Source: Antilocapra americana (lineage: Eukaryota > Chordata > Mammalia > Artiodactyla > Antilocapridae). From it: a DNA stretch of 64,000 nt. A program made the position numbers and the translations under genes. The notes under the pieces were generated by a model. That model worked only from the letters and a program-made list of their open reading frames with translations. It made no database searches and was not told the DNA's origin. The first letter of the stretch is position 1. Each line of letters starts with the position of its first letter. Below, one piece after another: positions 48,535 to 59,895 of the stretch. Where the stretch lies: assembly GCA_007570785.1 (NCBI GenBank), contig ML661885.1, positions 20,030,883 through 20,094,882 on the forward strand. The letters run 5' to 3'.

Positions 48535-49886
48535 CATTTTAATTCATCTCAAAGTATTTCTAATTCCCTTTATGAGTTCTTACTTGATCCCTGAATTATT
48601 TAGAAACATATTATTTAATTTCCATTTGTGATGTTCACAAATTTCTTCCTGCTAATGATTTCTTATTCTGCTATCAACTGAGAGCATTCTTTTATTGTTT
48701 ATATCCTTTAAAGTGTACTGAAATCTGTTTTATTGTCTAGCATATAGTATACCCATGTGCATTTTAAAAGAATGCATATTCTGATGCTCTTAGGGGGGAT
48801 GTTTTAAGATGGCTGTTAGATCTAGTTGATTGATAATGTTGTTCAAGGCTTCTTTTTTTTTCTTGTTGAAGTTATGTATGTTCTGTTATTGAAAGAAGGA
48901 TATTCAACTATTATCATAGAACTGTCTGTTTTGCTTTCAATTATGATCAATTTTGTTTCATTAGATTTTGAAGTTCTGCTGTTAGGTACATATATTTATT
49001 ATACATTCTTAATGGAATAACCATTTTACCAATATGAAATGTCTTCATTTGTCTCTAGTAAAATTTTGTCCTTAAAATATATTTTTTCTGATGTTAGTTA
49101 GCCACTCCAGGTTTCTTGTTATTGCTATTGTTTTGTTTTATTGTTACCATTATGGTTTATCTACTTCACCTCTTTTACACTCATGTTCTTGAGTTTAAAT
49201 GGGTCATTTGTACAACCCATTTTGTATATTTGGATCATACTTTTTATTTTTCATCCATTCTGAAATTCCTGTCTTTAGATGAAATGTTTAATCTTTTTAT
49301 ACTAAATGTAATAATAATTTTATAATTTTTAGATAGAATGTAATTCATGTAGGATTTATGTCCAATATTTGTGATTTACTTTCCAAATGTCACATTTTTT
49401 TAAATCTAATCCCTCTTCCTCAATACTGGCCCATTTTTTTATTGTTGTTGCTGATATTGTTAAAGAGATATTTTCTAGTGTGCAATTTAAATTCTTTTAT
49501 CTTTTACTTTATTTTTGAGTTATATTCTTAATGCTTGCTCTAAAGATTACAAATAACATCTTAAGTTATAAGTATCTAGTTTTGATTAATACTAACTTAA
49601 TTTCAATAGTATAAAAAACTCTGCTCTTATTAGCTCCATTACATTGCTCTCCTTTGATCTGTTACTGATAGAAAAATTATATTTTTATATATTACATGCC
49701 TATACACAGTTATAATTAATACTTTATGTAATTGTCTTTTAAATCAGATAGAAAAAAATATTATAATAAAATACATTTATACTATTTTTTATATTTACCT
49801 CTGCAATTACTCATATTTATGTTCCTCATTTCTTAAGATGGATTCAAATTATGGGCTTGTCCTTTTCATCTGAAGGGCTCACTTTA

Positions 49887-51099
49887 TTTATTTATTTTTT
49901 TATTGTTTTTGCCATATATTGTCATGATATCACCATGGGTTTACATATGCTTCCCCTCCGGAACCCCCCTCCCTCCTCCCTCCCCCCCGGGAAATCTCGC
50001 TGCACCAGCCCCGAGCATCAATCCTGGGCTGGCGATTGATTAGACACATGACAATTAACATGCTTCAATGCCCTTCTCCCATATCATCCCACCCTTACCC
50101 TCATCCACAAAGTCCACGAGTCTGTTCTATACATCTGCGTTCCTTTTGTTGTCTCGAATGTTGGGTTCTCGTTACCGTCTTTCTAAATTCCATATATATG
50201 CGTTAATATACTGTATTGTTGTTTTTGCTTCTGGCTTACTTCACTCTGGATAATGGGCTCCAGTTTCGTCCATCTGAGTAGAACTGCTTCAAATGAATTT
50301 TTCCTTAATGCTGAGTAATATTCCATTGTGTATATGTACCACAGCTTTCTTATCCATTCGTCAGTTGATGGGCATCTAGGTTGCTTCCATGTCCTGGCTA
50401 TTGTAAACAATGCGGCGATGAACATTGGGGTACACGTGGTTCTTTCAATTCTGGTTTCCTCGGTGTATATGCCCAGCAGTGGGATTGCTGGGTCATATGG
50501 CAGGTCTATTTGCAGTTTTTTAAGGAACCTCCACACTGTTTTCCATAGTGGCTGTACTAGTTTGCATTCCCACCAACAGTGTAAGAGGGTTCCCTTTTCT
50601 CCACATCCTCTCCAGCATTTATTGCTTGTAGACTTTTGGATGGCAGCCATTCTGACTGGTGTAAAGTGGTACCTCATTGTGGTTTTGATTTGCATTTCTC
50701 TGATAATAAGTGATGTGGAGCATCTTTTCATGTGTTTGTTAGCCATTTTTATATCTTCTTTGGAGAAATGTCTGTTAAGTTCTTTGGCCCACTTTTTAAT
50801 TGGGTCGTTTATTTTTCTAGAATGGAGCTGCAGGAGTTGTTTGTATATTTTTGAGATTAATTGTTTGTCTGTTGCTTCATTGGCTATTATTTTCTCCCAT
50901 TCTGAAGGCTGTCTTTTCACCTTGCTTATAGTTTCCTTTGTTGTGCAAAAGCTTTAAATTTTAATTAGGTCCCATTTGTTTATTCGTGTTTTTATTTCCA
51001 GTATTCTGGGAGGTGGGTCATGGAGTATCCCGCTTTGGGTTATGGCAGAGAGTGTTTTGCCTATGTCATCCTCTAGGAGTTTTATAGTTTCTGGTCTTA
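49887..51099 (-). mobile_element. Young L1 insertion, 5'-truncated, 1.2 kb
   Basis: Reverse L1 with poly-T at 49887, an intact-looking 3' UTR and the ORF2 C-terminus. A perfect 16-bp duplication 'tgaagggctcacttta' flanks it (49871-49886 and 51100-51115). Sequence quality and the perfect duplication point to a recent event. Confidence 0.96.
50183..50956 (-). pseudogene. L1 ORF2 C-terminal fragment, one stop
   Basis: Reading on the reverse strand from 50920 to 50183 the frame is open for 245 codons and carries the C-x3-C-x7-H-x4-C motif of L1 ORF2. The same frame upstream is stopped by TAA at 50956-50954, where the related copy at 0.8-1.8 kb has a lysine codon. No endonuclease or reverse transcriptase. 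A recent but non-functional remnant. Confidence 0.85.
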
Positions 51100-51165
51100 T
51101 GAAGGGCTCACTTTAATAGTTCTTGCAGCACAAGTCTGCTAGAAAAAAATTCTCAAGTTTTTTTA

Positions 51166-51269
51166 CAAAAGCATTGAAAGATTCATGAATTTTCATGTCA
51201 TCCTTTTGTAACAGCCACGGTAATCTCTGTATCATTCCAATTTTAGTATGTGTGTGCTAAAGTGAGCAT
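51166..51269 (-). pseudogene. U6 snRNA copy, full length, joined to L1M
   Basis: Read in reverse this is U6 small nuclear RNA from its 5' end (near 51269) through the conserved middle ('actaaaattgg', 'gatacagag') and 'ggatgacatgaaaattcatg' to its T-run (near 51166). It has several substitutions and small deletions. Its 3' end abuts L1M sequence directly. U6 is the catalytic spliceosomal RNA; here decay and absence of the known upstream promoter layout argue for a retropseudogene. Confidence 0.85.
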
Positions 51270-51989
51270 TTAGTATCTACTCTTATATGGTACAAAATAT
51301 TTAATGTTATAGATTATGAAGTTATAGATATAGGAAATTTGTTTAGGAACCATTTCAGGAATATATTTGGGTAACGCTATTATTGACATTGGAAATTCAG
51401 TGTTACCATGTAGCAAGATAAAACAGATAAACTTCAAATATGATGTTTTTTCCTGGCAAATAATGTTAATTATCAATTGTCACATTTCTTCCAGTATTTT
51501 TTAATTAGCTTTTAACTTAGTGTTAGTGGCACAAAAAGATGGTAAGATGTGCATTAATTCCTGACCCAAAACACAGAACTTTTGAAGATGAAAACCCATT
51601 AACAGAGCTCTGTATTTCTGGTGAAAAAATAAATGTCTTATCCCTGAAAAATTATAAATATTTTACAAATTATATGTTCATGAAGCTATCCAGAATTTTT
51701 AATGGTTTCATTGCACACATAATTTTCTTTACCCCATTTTTCTCAATTAAATAGGTTAGTGGGTTTGTGTATTTTTGGTCCCTTATTATATTTAGTTATA
51801 TTTAGGCCTTCTCTTCTAAACTCATTTCCTAGTAACAAAGTAAGGTACAGACACCGATCCTGACTCCTGGGGAAGTTTAGGCCCTGGTATGCTGGTCTAG
51901 GAAGGGCCTAGCATCATTTTGTTTATGTGGAATCTTATGTGGAACTGGTGAACTTCTAAACATCTCAGAGACATTTAAAAATATTGTCA
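51270..51989. other. Unassigned AT-rich sequence
   Basis: No gene or repeat recognised. Confidence 0.3.
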
Positions 51990-52228
51990 TCATCAAACAA
52001 ACTGTGGTTGCCCGGCGGAAAGGATAGTTAGGGAATTTGAGAAGATTATGTACACACTGCTATATGTAAAATGGATAACCAACAAACTCCCACTGTATAG
52101 GCACTAAGAACTCTGCTCAGTGTTGTGTATCAGCAGGATGGTAGGAGGGTTTGGGGGAGAATGGATACATGTATATGTATGGCTGAGTCCCTTCGCTGTT
52201 CACCTCAAACTACCACATTGTTAACTGG
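51990..52228 (+). mobile_element. Artiodactyl L1 3' end
   Basis: Sense L1 3' UTR: 'aaaatggataaccaacaaac', 'gaactctgctcagtgttgtg', 'cttcgctgttcacctcaaac'. 5'-truncated. Confidence 0.75.
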
Positions 52229-52548
52229 TTCTTGTTGCTGTTTAGTCACCCAGTCTGACTCTTTGTGACCCCATGGACTGCAGCAGGCCAAGCCTCTTTG
52301 TCCATCATCTCCCAAAGTTTGCCCAAGTTCGTGTCCATTGCATCGGTTATGCCATGCAGCCATCTCATCCTCTGATGCCCTCTTCTCCTGTCCTCAATCT
52401 TTCCCAGCATCAAGGACTTTTCTAATGAGTCAGCTGTTCACCTAAGATGACCAAAATACTGGAGTTTCAGCTCAAGCATCAGTCCTTCCAATGAGTATTC
52501 AGGGTTGATTTCCCTTAAGACTGACTGGCTTTATCTTGCTGTTCAAAG
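52229..52548 (-). mobile_element. BovB 3' end, truncated
   Basis: Reverse BovB tail region 'gctgtttagtcacccagtct' to 'gatttcccttaagactgac'. Diverged, older than most BovB here. A Bov-tA follows immediately. Confidence 0.9.
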
Positions 52549-52768
52549 GACAGCTTCCGTAGTGGCTCAGCAGTAAAGAATCTGCCTGGAATGGAGGAGA
52601 TGTAGGAGATACAGGTTTGATCCCTGGGTCAGGGCGATCCCACAGAGGAGAACATACAACCCACTACAGTATTCTTGCCTGGAGAAAGAATCCCACGGAC
52701 AGAGAAGCTTGGCAACAGTCCATAGAGCCACAAAGAGTAGGACACGACTGAAGCAACTAAGCATGCAC
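52549..52768 (+). mobile_element. Bov-tA SINE
   Basis: Sense copy 'cagcttccgtagtggctcag' to 'cgactgaagcaactaagcat'. Confidence 0.92.
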
Positions 52769-53915
52769 GCAAAGAATGATTTAAGATGAGGGAAAAAAAT
52801 AAGCTTTTAGCACTTGAAATCCACTAAAAATCTCCAAATTTATAATATTTTGCTAGATATTAGCTATTTACTTTTATTAGATAAACCAGAGAAAGCAGCA
52901 GTACTGCAACTGGTAAACTGAGTTCTTTGAATACATTTCAAAATAATTTCTATATCATGTGTTATGCAGATATCCAGCCATCCACACTGGCTCATTAAAG
53001 TGTAAAATAGTTATATACAATTCTATTCATTAAGCAGGGTTCACACAAAGAATTTTCCTGTGATGTGAAACAGTGCAAAAGATTTATGTTTCTTGATACT
53101 GATTAAAGGAAAGCCATCAGGCTTTGTCTTACAGTAATTTCATATTTGTTTAAAGTTTAAAAGTGAGTCTTCCAAATTCTAGACATCTATACCTTTAAGT
53201 CAGTTGGGCAACAACCAGATATTTTAAAACCTTAGATTCCATTTGCAATCCACTTCTTTAAAAAGCATGCTTTTCATTCCTTTTTTAAAATAAAAGCAGC
53301 CGCATTGTCTGTACTGATTCAATCATCACCATTGAAAATGTTAAAAGAAGAGTACAAATGAGAAACACTGATACATCTTCTGACATTATTCATTTAGAAG
53401 CTAGTTCTCAAGTTGTCATTACATTTACCACATAAAAATTAGAAATGATTTGTTTGGAGAACTACAGCTATTTCTAGATTCAAGATGTTTGGACAGCTGT
53501 AGATAAAGTTTCATTATCAGACTGAACTAAATATGCTGTAATTATATATAAAGCAGGATGAGTTTTGCTCCATGAACTTTTGCTATTAATGCACTCAGGC
53601 TAAGCATCCAAGATATCATCCTTCTTTAAGATTATACAAGGGCATTTCTCAGTCACGAATGTAAAAAATAAAGTTTGAAAATCAAGGTGAAGGATTGGTT
53701 GGACAATGCTTATGTTTCTATCATCAGATTGTTTCCATCTTTGTTCTGTTCTGTAAAATCCACACTAAGCTTGTACTTCCACAAAGTCTGTGTTTCCTCA
53801 TTTGTTAGCACTCATCACACTTGAAGTTATTAGTTAAATATCTATTTTCTCCAATAAACAACAGGCTCAATAGGCCAGGGACTTCTGCTGTCTTATTTTC
53901 CTCTGCATGCTAAAC
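52769..53915. other. Repeat-poor block
   Basis: More than 1 kb with no recognised repeat and no coding signal. Candidate conserved non-coding DNA (inference). Confidence 0.35.
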
Positions 53916-53917
53916 TA

Positions 53918-54146
53918 TGCTGTTCTGTGCTCAGTCACTTCAGTCATGTTCAACTCTTTGAGACCCTATTGACTGTAGCCCACCAGGCTCCTCTGTCCAT
54001 GGGATCCTTCAGGCAAGAATACTGGAGTGAGTCGCCATGCTCTCCTCCAGGGGATCTTCCTGACCCAGGAATCAAACCCATATCGCTCGCATCTCCTGCA
54101 TTGCAGACAGGTTCTTTACCCACTGAGCCACCTGGGAAGGCCCTAA
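53918..54146 (-). mobile_element. Bov-tA SINE
   Basis: Reverse full-length copy 'tgctcagtcacttcagtcat' to 'gccacctgggaaggccc'. Confidence 0.93.
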
Positions 54147-55205
54147 AATGTCATATGGGATACCAAAGAGGATTTGTTGAATGAATAAATGAATGACAAA
54201 TGAATGAAGATATCTAAATTATCAGGTTGATAATTAAATTAGAGATTAGAATCTGGAACTTTTGAATTGAATTTTCACAATTTTTATATAGTGATAATTT
54301 GTTTAAAATTTGGCATGCAAAATATAATATACAATAGAGTGAACAGATAGTAAAGAAAAATGATGGCCAAGGAAGTGGAAGATTTAGATTTCAAGTTACC
54401 TGAGTCCTAGGAAAAGTGAGACCCAAAAGAAATTTATATTCTCTATTTAAGTATTTCAGAAATAGAAATTAAGAAGTCATCAGTATACTAAATTATTATG
54501 ATTTTTAGACTAATCATAATTCGTTCAAATGACATATGAGATACAGGTCTCTCAGAATATTTACCATGTTAATCAAATGAATAATTATACTGAAACTTGA
54601 GTTTATTTCTCTGGTATATCAAAATGTTGTACTTATGTAGATGAGATGGACATTTTGGAGAACTGTCTTCTTAGTACAGAAAATTTTTGTTAATTCTGCA
54701 TTTTGTGTTCTTAAAGTGATTTTCTAAAGTTTCCTTTTTATATTCTAAGATATCTTGTTTATAAAAAATATGTACTGTTTCCCTGTAGGCATGACAAACA
54801 TAACTAGAATGCTTCATTGCAGTGCTTTAGATATAATCTAAAAATTGTTCTTACATGCAACAGCAGTGACCAATGATTCATGAAATTGCTCAGTGCTGGG
54901 CATGGTCCTTCTTGTAGAACTACTAGTTTATATGAGACATTTTTCTTCAAACTTTGAGATCAAAATGTAAACTCTACTCAGTATGTCAGCATTTACATTA
55001 AAATGAATTTTTTACTCATGGGGAAAGCTTTAAATGCTTTAAGTGCATTTAAAAGTTTGGAAATCAACAGGACTTGTTTGTGAACAATTTAAATGTTTCT
55101 CTCCCTACTTGGTTTGGAATAAAATAGGAAACGGGGACGGGGGGGGGGGGGGGAAGTATTCAACCCAGGAGAGAGGTCCTTCTTCTGCCTATCAAAAGAG
55201 CTATT
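54147..55205. other. Unassigned AT-rich sequence
   Basis: No gene or repeat recognised. The poly-G run near its end is listed separately. Confidence 0.3.
55139..55153. repeat. Poly-G run of 15
   Basis: Fifteen G in a row in AT-rich DNA. May be length-variable or an assembly weak spot. Confidence 0.9.
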
Positions 55206-55207
55206 AA

Positions 55208-55436
55208 ATATGGGGACTTCCCAGGTAGCACTAGGGATAATGAACCGACCTGCCAATGCAGGAGACATAAGTGATGCAGGTTGGATTCCTGGGTCAGAAA
55301 GATTCCCCTGGAGGAGGAAATGGCAAGCTACTCCAGTATTCTTGCCTGAAGAATCCCCATGGACAGAGGAGACTGCCAGGTTACAGTCCATAGTGTTGCA
55401 AAGAGTCGGACATGACTGAAGCAACTTAGCCTGCAT
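55208..55436 (+). mobile_element. Bov-tA SINE
   Basis: Sense full-length copy 'ggggacttcccaggtagcac' to 'catgactgaagcaacttagc'. Confidence 0.93.
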
Positions 55437-55438
55437 GC

Positions 55439-56389
55439 ATATACCAGTATAGTCAGTTTCCCTCCTCTGAAATAGAAGAAATGTCCATTTCCTACCAAAT
55501 GTTGTTGCTTTCTTTGTACTCAAGATTCCATCCCATTTCACTATTCAAGATTCCACTTTTAAAACCAGTTCTTTTTATCCTGCGTCGTTAATTTCTCCCT
55601 TTATGCTTGGTTATTCTCCAAAATATATAAGTATCTCCTAATAGCTCTCATTTTATTTATTTTTAAAGCATATATTAGAAACTTTCATTCTGCTAGGGAA
55701 GTTTCCTTCCTTTAAAATCTCTGTCATTAAAATCTGTCCATGTCGCTTCTAACACTCATATGTTAGAAGATATATGAAAGATATATAGCAAGATATATGA
55801 AAGCGATTTCATATCTCCTTAGATGAGGTTTTTCCTTGAATACCTAAGGTAAGAACCTGCCATTGCTTTCTATTGTGTCTCCTGGTGAAATTTCTTTATG
55901 TTACCAATCAAAATCTGAACATACTGTAGTCATTTTTTAACTTGATATGCATAGTTTAAACTTTTCTCTTTGAGAAAGTAGCATGTAGAGTCTTTGAGGC
56001 AGATCCTTTAACTCTCATTCATCCCTGTATTTTAAACTCCCTGTATTTTAACAGAACTCAGAACAAAGTACTTACTTAACATGTGTTTACAGAATGAATG
56101 CAAGAACTATACCAGTTCCTATGGAAAAATTAAGTCAACCCTAAGTAATTGTGCAAAGGAGCAAAATGTCTTGTTGCCACTTGCATTTTTCTATTCTTCC
56201 TCCATTCTTTCTTCTAAATGCCTTGTACCTTTTTGCTCTTTCACTGTAATATTCTAACCAATATCTTTCCCTTTAGACAGATTTTATTCTCCAAATTAAT
56301 CACTTACTTCAATAATTATTCAATTCAACTAGTCCATGCATGTTTTGGAGAATGTTGTTGAATTCATAATAAGGCAACAATTAATATTT
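55439..56389. other. Mostly unassigned, small tandem duplication
   Basis: AT-rich. 'agatatatgaaag' occurs twice near 55766-55803. 55998-56100 may be a small L2 3' end ('acagaatgaatg'). No gene seen. Confidence 0.3.
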
Positions 56390-57030
56390 TGTATTTTCCT
56401 CCTTGACTCTTTTCCAAGTACGCCTTAAGTTTTTCAAAGGAAAAACTTGTGGAAGCCAGGAAATCAGGCTCTGATTCTCCAAACATCTTCACTAATTTCC
56501 AGAGATCTGTGTCACTGCTCCCAAAACAACTTTTACCACTTCTTTCATTACCATGTCATGTCAGTTTTGAGTACTGATGTTAAATTTTCTTAAATCTTTT
56601 CATCATCTTTACCTTTCGAAACCTTCTTCTTCTTCTCCTGTTTTTCTCATCTTTTATTAATGGGGCCATCATCTATCTGTATCATAAAAGACCACCACCA
56701 TCACATGACTTTATTGCTCATGGGACAAAAGGGCTATCCACTTCTTGTACCTCTACATATTTAGTCACCAAATGTCAATCCTACCTGCAAAATAACATGA
56801 AGTCTATCCATATTTTAAAATTTACATTTCCACTTGTTTTATCTTGAGAACCTTCAACTTCCCTCCTCCATACAATTCCTTCTCCAAACAGCTAATACGA
56901 TCCTACTAAAATGCCAATATTCAGGCTATTCCCACTTATAAGAAGAAAATAATCTCCTAAGGATCTAACTTTTGCCTTTCTTCTCAAAGTAAACTCTCAA
57001 CTTTGCAGTATAAAGACTATGATCATTATA
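56390..57030 (+). mobile_element. Probable L2 body fragment
   Basis: Sense L2 landmarks 'aatggggccatcatc' near 56660 and 'tagtcaccaaatgtcaatcc' near 56762. Diverged. Confidence 0.5.
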
Positions 57031-57033
57031 ACT

Positions 57034-57245
57034 AAAAAAAAAAAAAAACAGCTTTATTGAGCATTTACTCCACTCCACGTGGCATTCTATCTGAAAAAGG
57101 TTATTTATTTCTTATAATAACACACTAAGGAAAAAGTACTATCATTAAAATAAATTTAAAAGTATAGACTAGTAAATTTTCCCATACTTTATGGTAAAGG
57201 GAGCCAAGATTCAAATAGAGGCTAGTCTGCCTCCAGAGCTCATAT
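57034..57245 (-). mobile_element. MIR SINE
   Basis: Starts after an A15 run (57034-57048). Reverse MIR: 'attgagcatttactcca', 'aggaaaaagtactatcatt', then 'gccaagattcaaatagagg' and 'ctgcctccagagctcat'. Confidence 0.78.
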
Positions 57246-57249
57246 TCTG

Positions 57250-57715
57250 GTTAAAAAGGATTTTGGGGTGAAATATATTTGACATATAACATTGTGTAAT
57301 TTCAAGGTGTAAAACTTATTGATTGGATACATGTTTATACTGCAGTATGATTCCCACTGTAGCTTTAGCTATCACCCCTATGATATCACCAAGGGCTTCC
57401 TTGGTGGCACAGGGGTAAAGAATCTGCCTGCCAATGCAGGAGACAAAGGGGATGTGTGTTCAATCCCTGGATTGGGAAGACCCCCTAGAGAAAAAAAATG
57501 GCCACCCACTCTAGTATTCTTGCCTGGAAAAATCCCATGGACTGAGGCGCCTAGTGGCCTACAGTCCATGGGGTCACAAGAGTAACACAACGTAGCGACT
57601 AAACAACCACCACTACCAATGACATCACATAGTTCTCATTTCTTAGCAACCAAACTCTACAATGTCTTGCTATTTCCATGTTAAACAAACAAAAAAGACA
57701 GTGTTGGCTCTTGTC
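57250..57715 (-). mobile_element. L1M fragment, split by Bov-tA
   Basis: Reverse old L1 3' UTR ('tttcaaggtgtaaaacttat', 'ggatacatgtttatactg'), interrupted by a Bov-tA. The part right of the SINE (57629-57715) is less certain. Confidence 0.55.
57391..57612 (+). mobile_element. Bov-tA SINE
   Basis: Sense full-length copy flanked by 'atgatatcac' and 'atgacatcac' (about 57380-57389 and 57619-57628), 9 of 10 alike. Confidence 0.93.
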
Positions 57716-57845
57716 CATTTCATCATTGAGGTGCAAAAAATCTGAGGCTTAAAGAGAGTATAAATCTCTCAAGTTTGCAAGTCTAGTTAAATTATAAGGT
57801 GGCCCTGAACCCAGGCTACTCTGCATCCATCTTGCACGCCTCTTC
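57716..57845 (-). mobile_element. MIR SINE
   Basis: Reverse MIR: 'tgaggcttaaagagagtata', 'caagtttgcaagtctagtta', 'tggccctgaacccaggct'. Confidence 0.75.
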
Positions 57846-58748
57846 TGCCCTGGGACTGTCTGGTTCCTAAGATGAGATGGACAGACCCACAAACACTCCA
57901 TCTTCCAGCATTTTCTTGATCACAGACTGCAATTAGAGGACTTTGTTAAATGCCTTGGGCTATACATGACGAAGTTCAAGAAAGGAATGATGCTAAGGAA
58001 GAATGCTGGCTACTTCCTTCTGTCCAAATACCATCGCTACCAGCAGTTTAAAGTCAATCTGGGAGAAGATCAAATCTAGCCAATTTTCTTTTGAACTATG
58101 AAGAGAAAACATTAATTTGTATGAACTAAAGTATGTGATTAAAGCATGAAATTCTTTCCAGTTGTGATTATGAAAAAGGTTTGAAATGAATTAGTCTCCA
58201 TACCACATTAATGTAGTCATCCCAAGGGCTGATAACTGGAAACACTTCAATGGCTCAAGTGCACCCATGAGTAGTTACATAGACTGCATGTAGATTCGGA
58301 AACAGCTTTTATTTCGACTGGAGATCAAGAGGTGCTGAAATTTGATAGGACATTGTCATTCTAAGTCAGATGGCAAATGCTTTAATACTTAACACAATCT
58401 ACAACTCTAAAATTCTTTTACTTTCTTCCTCGAAGGCATAGAGTGTCAGAAAACATTTTAGACATTCCTTACACTGAAAAAGAAGTAAACTCAGCTGAAC
58501 GTATCTTTGGGCTAAAAAATTAACATGCACATTTTTTTGCTGTTGTTGATCACATACCGTATCATTTCAAATAAACAATACTAAAACAGTATGCAGTAGT
58601 TCTAACCCAGGGTGACGTGAATAATCAGTTAATTCTGAAAATATGCTTATTACAAGTAGCTATGAATCTTGAAAATCTTTTGGAACAATGGATAAAAATA
58701 CATACATTTATAATACCTAAACATCCTCTATCTTGGTAGAAAAACGGT
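57846..58748. other. Repeat-poor block
   Basis: About 0.9 kb without recognised repeats or coding signal. Candidate conserved non-coding DNA (inference). Confidence 0.35.
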
Positions 58749-58762
58749 AGAAAAACAAGCTC

Positions 58763-58971
58763 TTGTGCTGAGTCCTGGCCAACTCTTTATGACCCCATGG
58801 ACTGTAGCCCTCCAGTCTCCCCTGTCCATGGGATATCCCAGGGAAGAATACTAGAGCGGGTTGCCATTTCCTCCTCCAGGGGATCTCTCTGACCCAGGAA
58901 TTGAACCTGGGTCCCCTATATCTCCTGGATTGCCAGGATGATTCTTTACCACTGAACCACTGGGGAAGCCC
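58763..58971 (-). mobile_element. Bov-tA SINE
   Basis: Reverse full-length copy flanked by 'agaaaaacaagctc' (58749-58762) and 'agaaagacaagctt' (58972-58985), 12 of 14 alike. Confidence 0.93.
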
Positions 58972-58985
58972 AGAAAGACAAGCTT

Positions 58986-59895
58986 AGCTATTATAATTGG
59001 CATAGACAGATATTCATTCTATAAATATTTAGACTCTGACAGTCAATGCATGTAACTGAGAAGAGAAAAGCCCGGTCCAGATAATGAACTGAATAAACTA
59101 GAAAGACATAAACATAAGCAAGGCAGTTTCTTTATTGCATTATGTTTTATTTACTTTTAGATACTATGCATCAATAAAGCCACAGGTGTCCATCTCCCAC
59201 TAGGCTGTCACTGGAGAGTTTATCTTTCTAGCTCTTCAATTTCTACAATAAAATTATTCAAATGATAAACTCATTTCACTTTTATTAACTAGGAAGTAAT
59301 TTAATATGGACAATTTGAATAATTCTTTCTGAAAATATATCTTTTATGACAGATCTGTTGCTTGGAGTGTTAGGGTCTGATAAATGACAATCTAAACTGT
59401 TATTACTCATTTCAAAATGGTCAAAGGCAAGCTTTAGCTCTATCAAGCTGAAATCTTCCTTACTTTAATAATTTCCCCCTTAAGACCCAAACATAATCAT
59501 GCCAATTCCACAGGCAGAACATATGAACAGAGCAATCTGTTTAAAATGGTACTCCTGCTGGGAAAACACAAGAAGATTAGGGGAAAAAAACTTCTACTTT
59601 CTACTGTAATGAAAAGGCAAATAGCAAAAATAATGAGCTTTAAAGTTAGAGACAGAAAAATTCTCCAAAGATAATATAGACAACTATGTATGTACAGCTT
59701 TTGGTGAAAAAGAATTCAGAATAAACTCTCAAGAAAAATCATAATTACACAATTGTTGTTAATGGTAATAAAAAAAACTTTTAAAAATAAAATCTTGGAA
59801 CATACATTTACTAATATGGATGGCATGTTGAATTTCACTATTTTTCCTTTGTTATAAGTGCTATTAAAGTAATGTGATCAAAAAACTGCTATTGC
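58986..59895. other. Unassigned AT-rich sequence
   Basis: No gene or repeat recognised. Confidence 0.3.

Larger units (their letters stand above)
48535..51165 (-). mobile_element. Old L1M, ORF1 end to ORF2 start, joined to U6
   Basis: Reverse-strand old L1. The ORF1 C-terminal region lies at 51165-51116 and 49870-49830 ('ttcatctgaagggctcac', 'ttcttgcagcacaagtctgc') and the ORF2 N-terminal region at about 49800-48535 ('aatgcatattctgatgctct'). A young L1 is inserted at 49887-51099. Its 5' edge (51165) meets the 3' end of a U6 snRNA copy. The rest of ORF2 is absent on the left, so the 3' side is truncated or deleted. Confidence 0.75.

Noticed and set aside
51166..51269. Functional U6 gene
   Set aside because: Several substitutions and small deletions, and its 3' end runs straight into L1M sequence.
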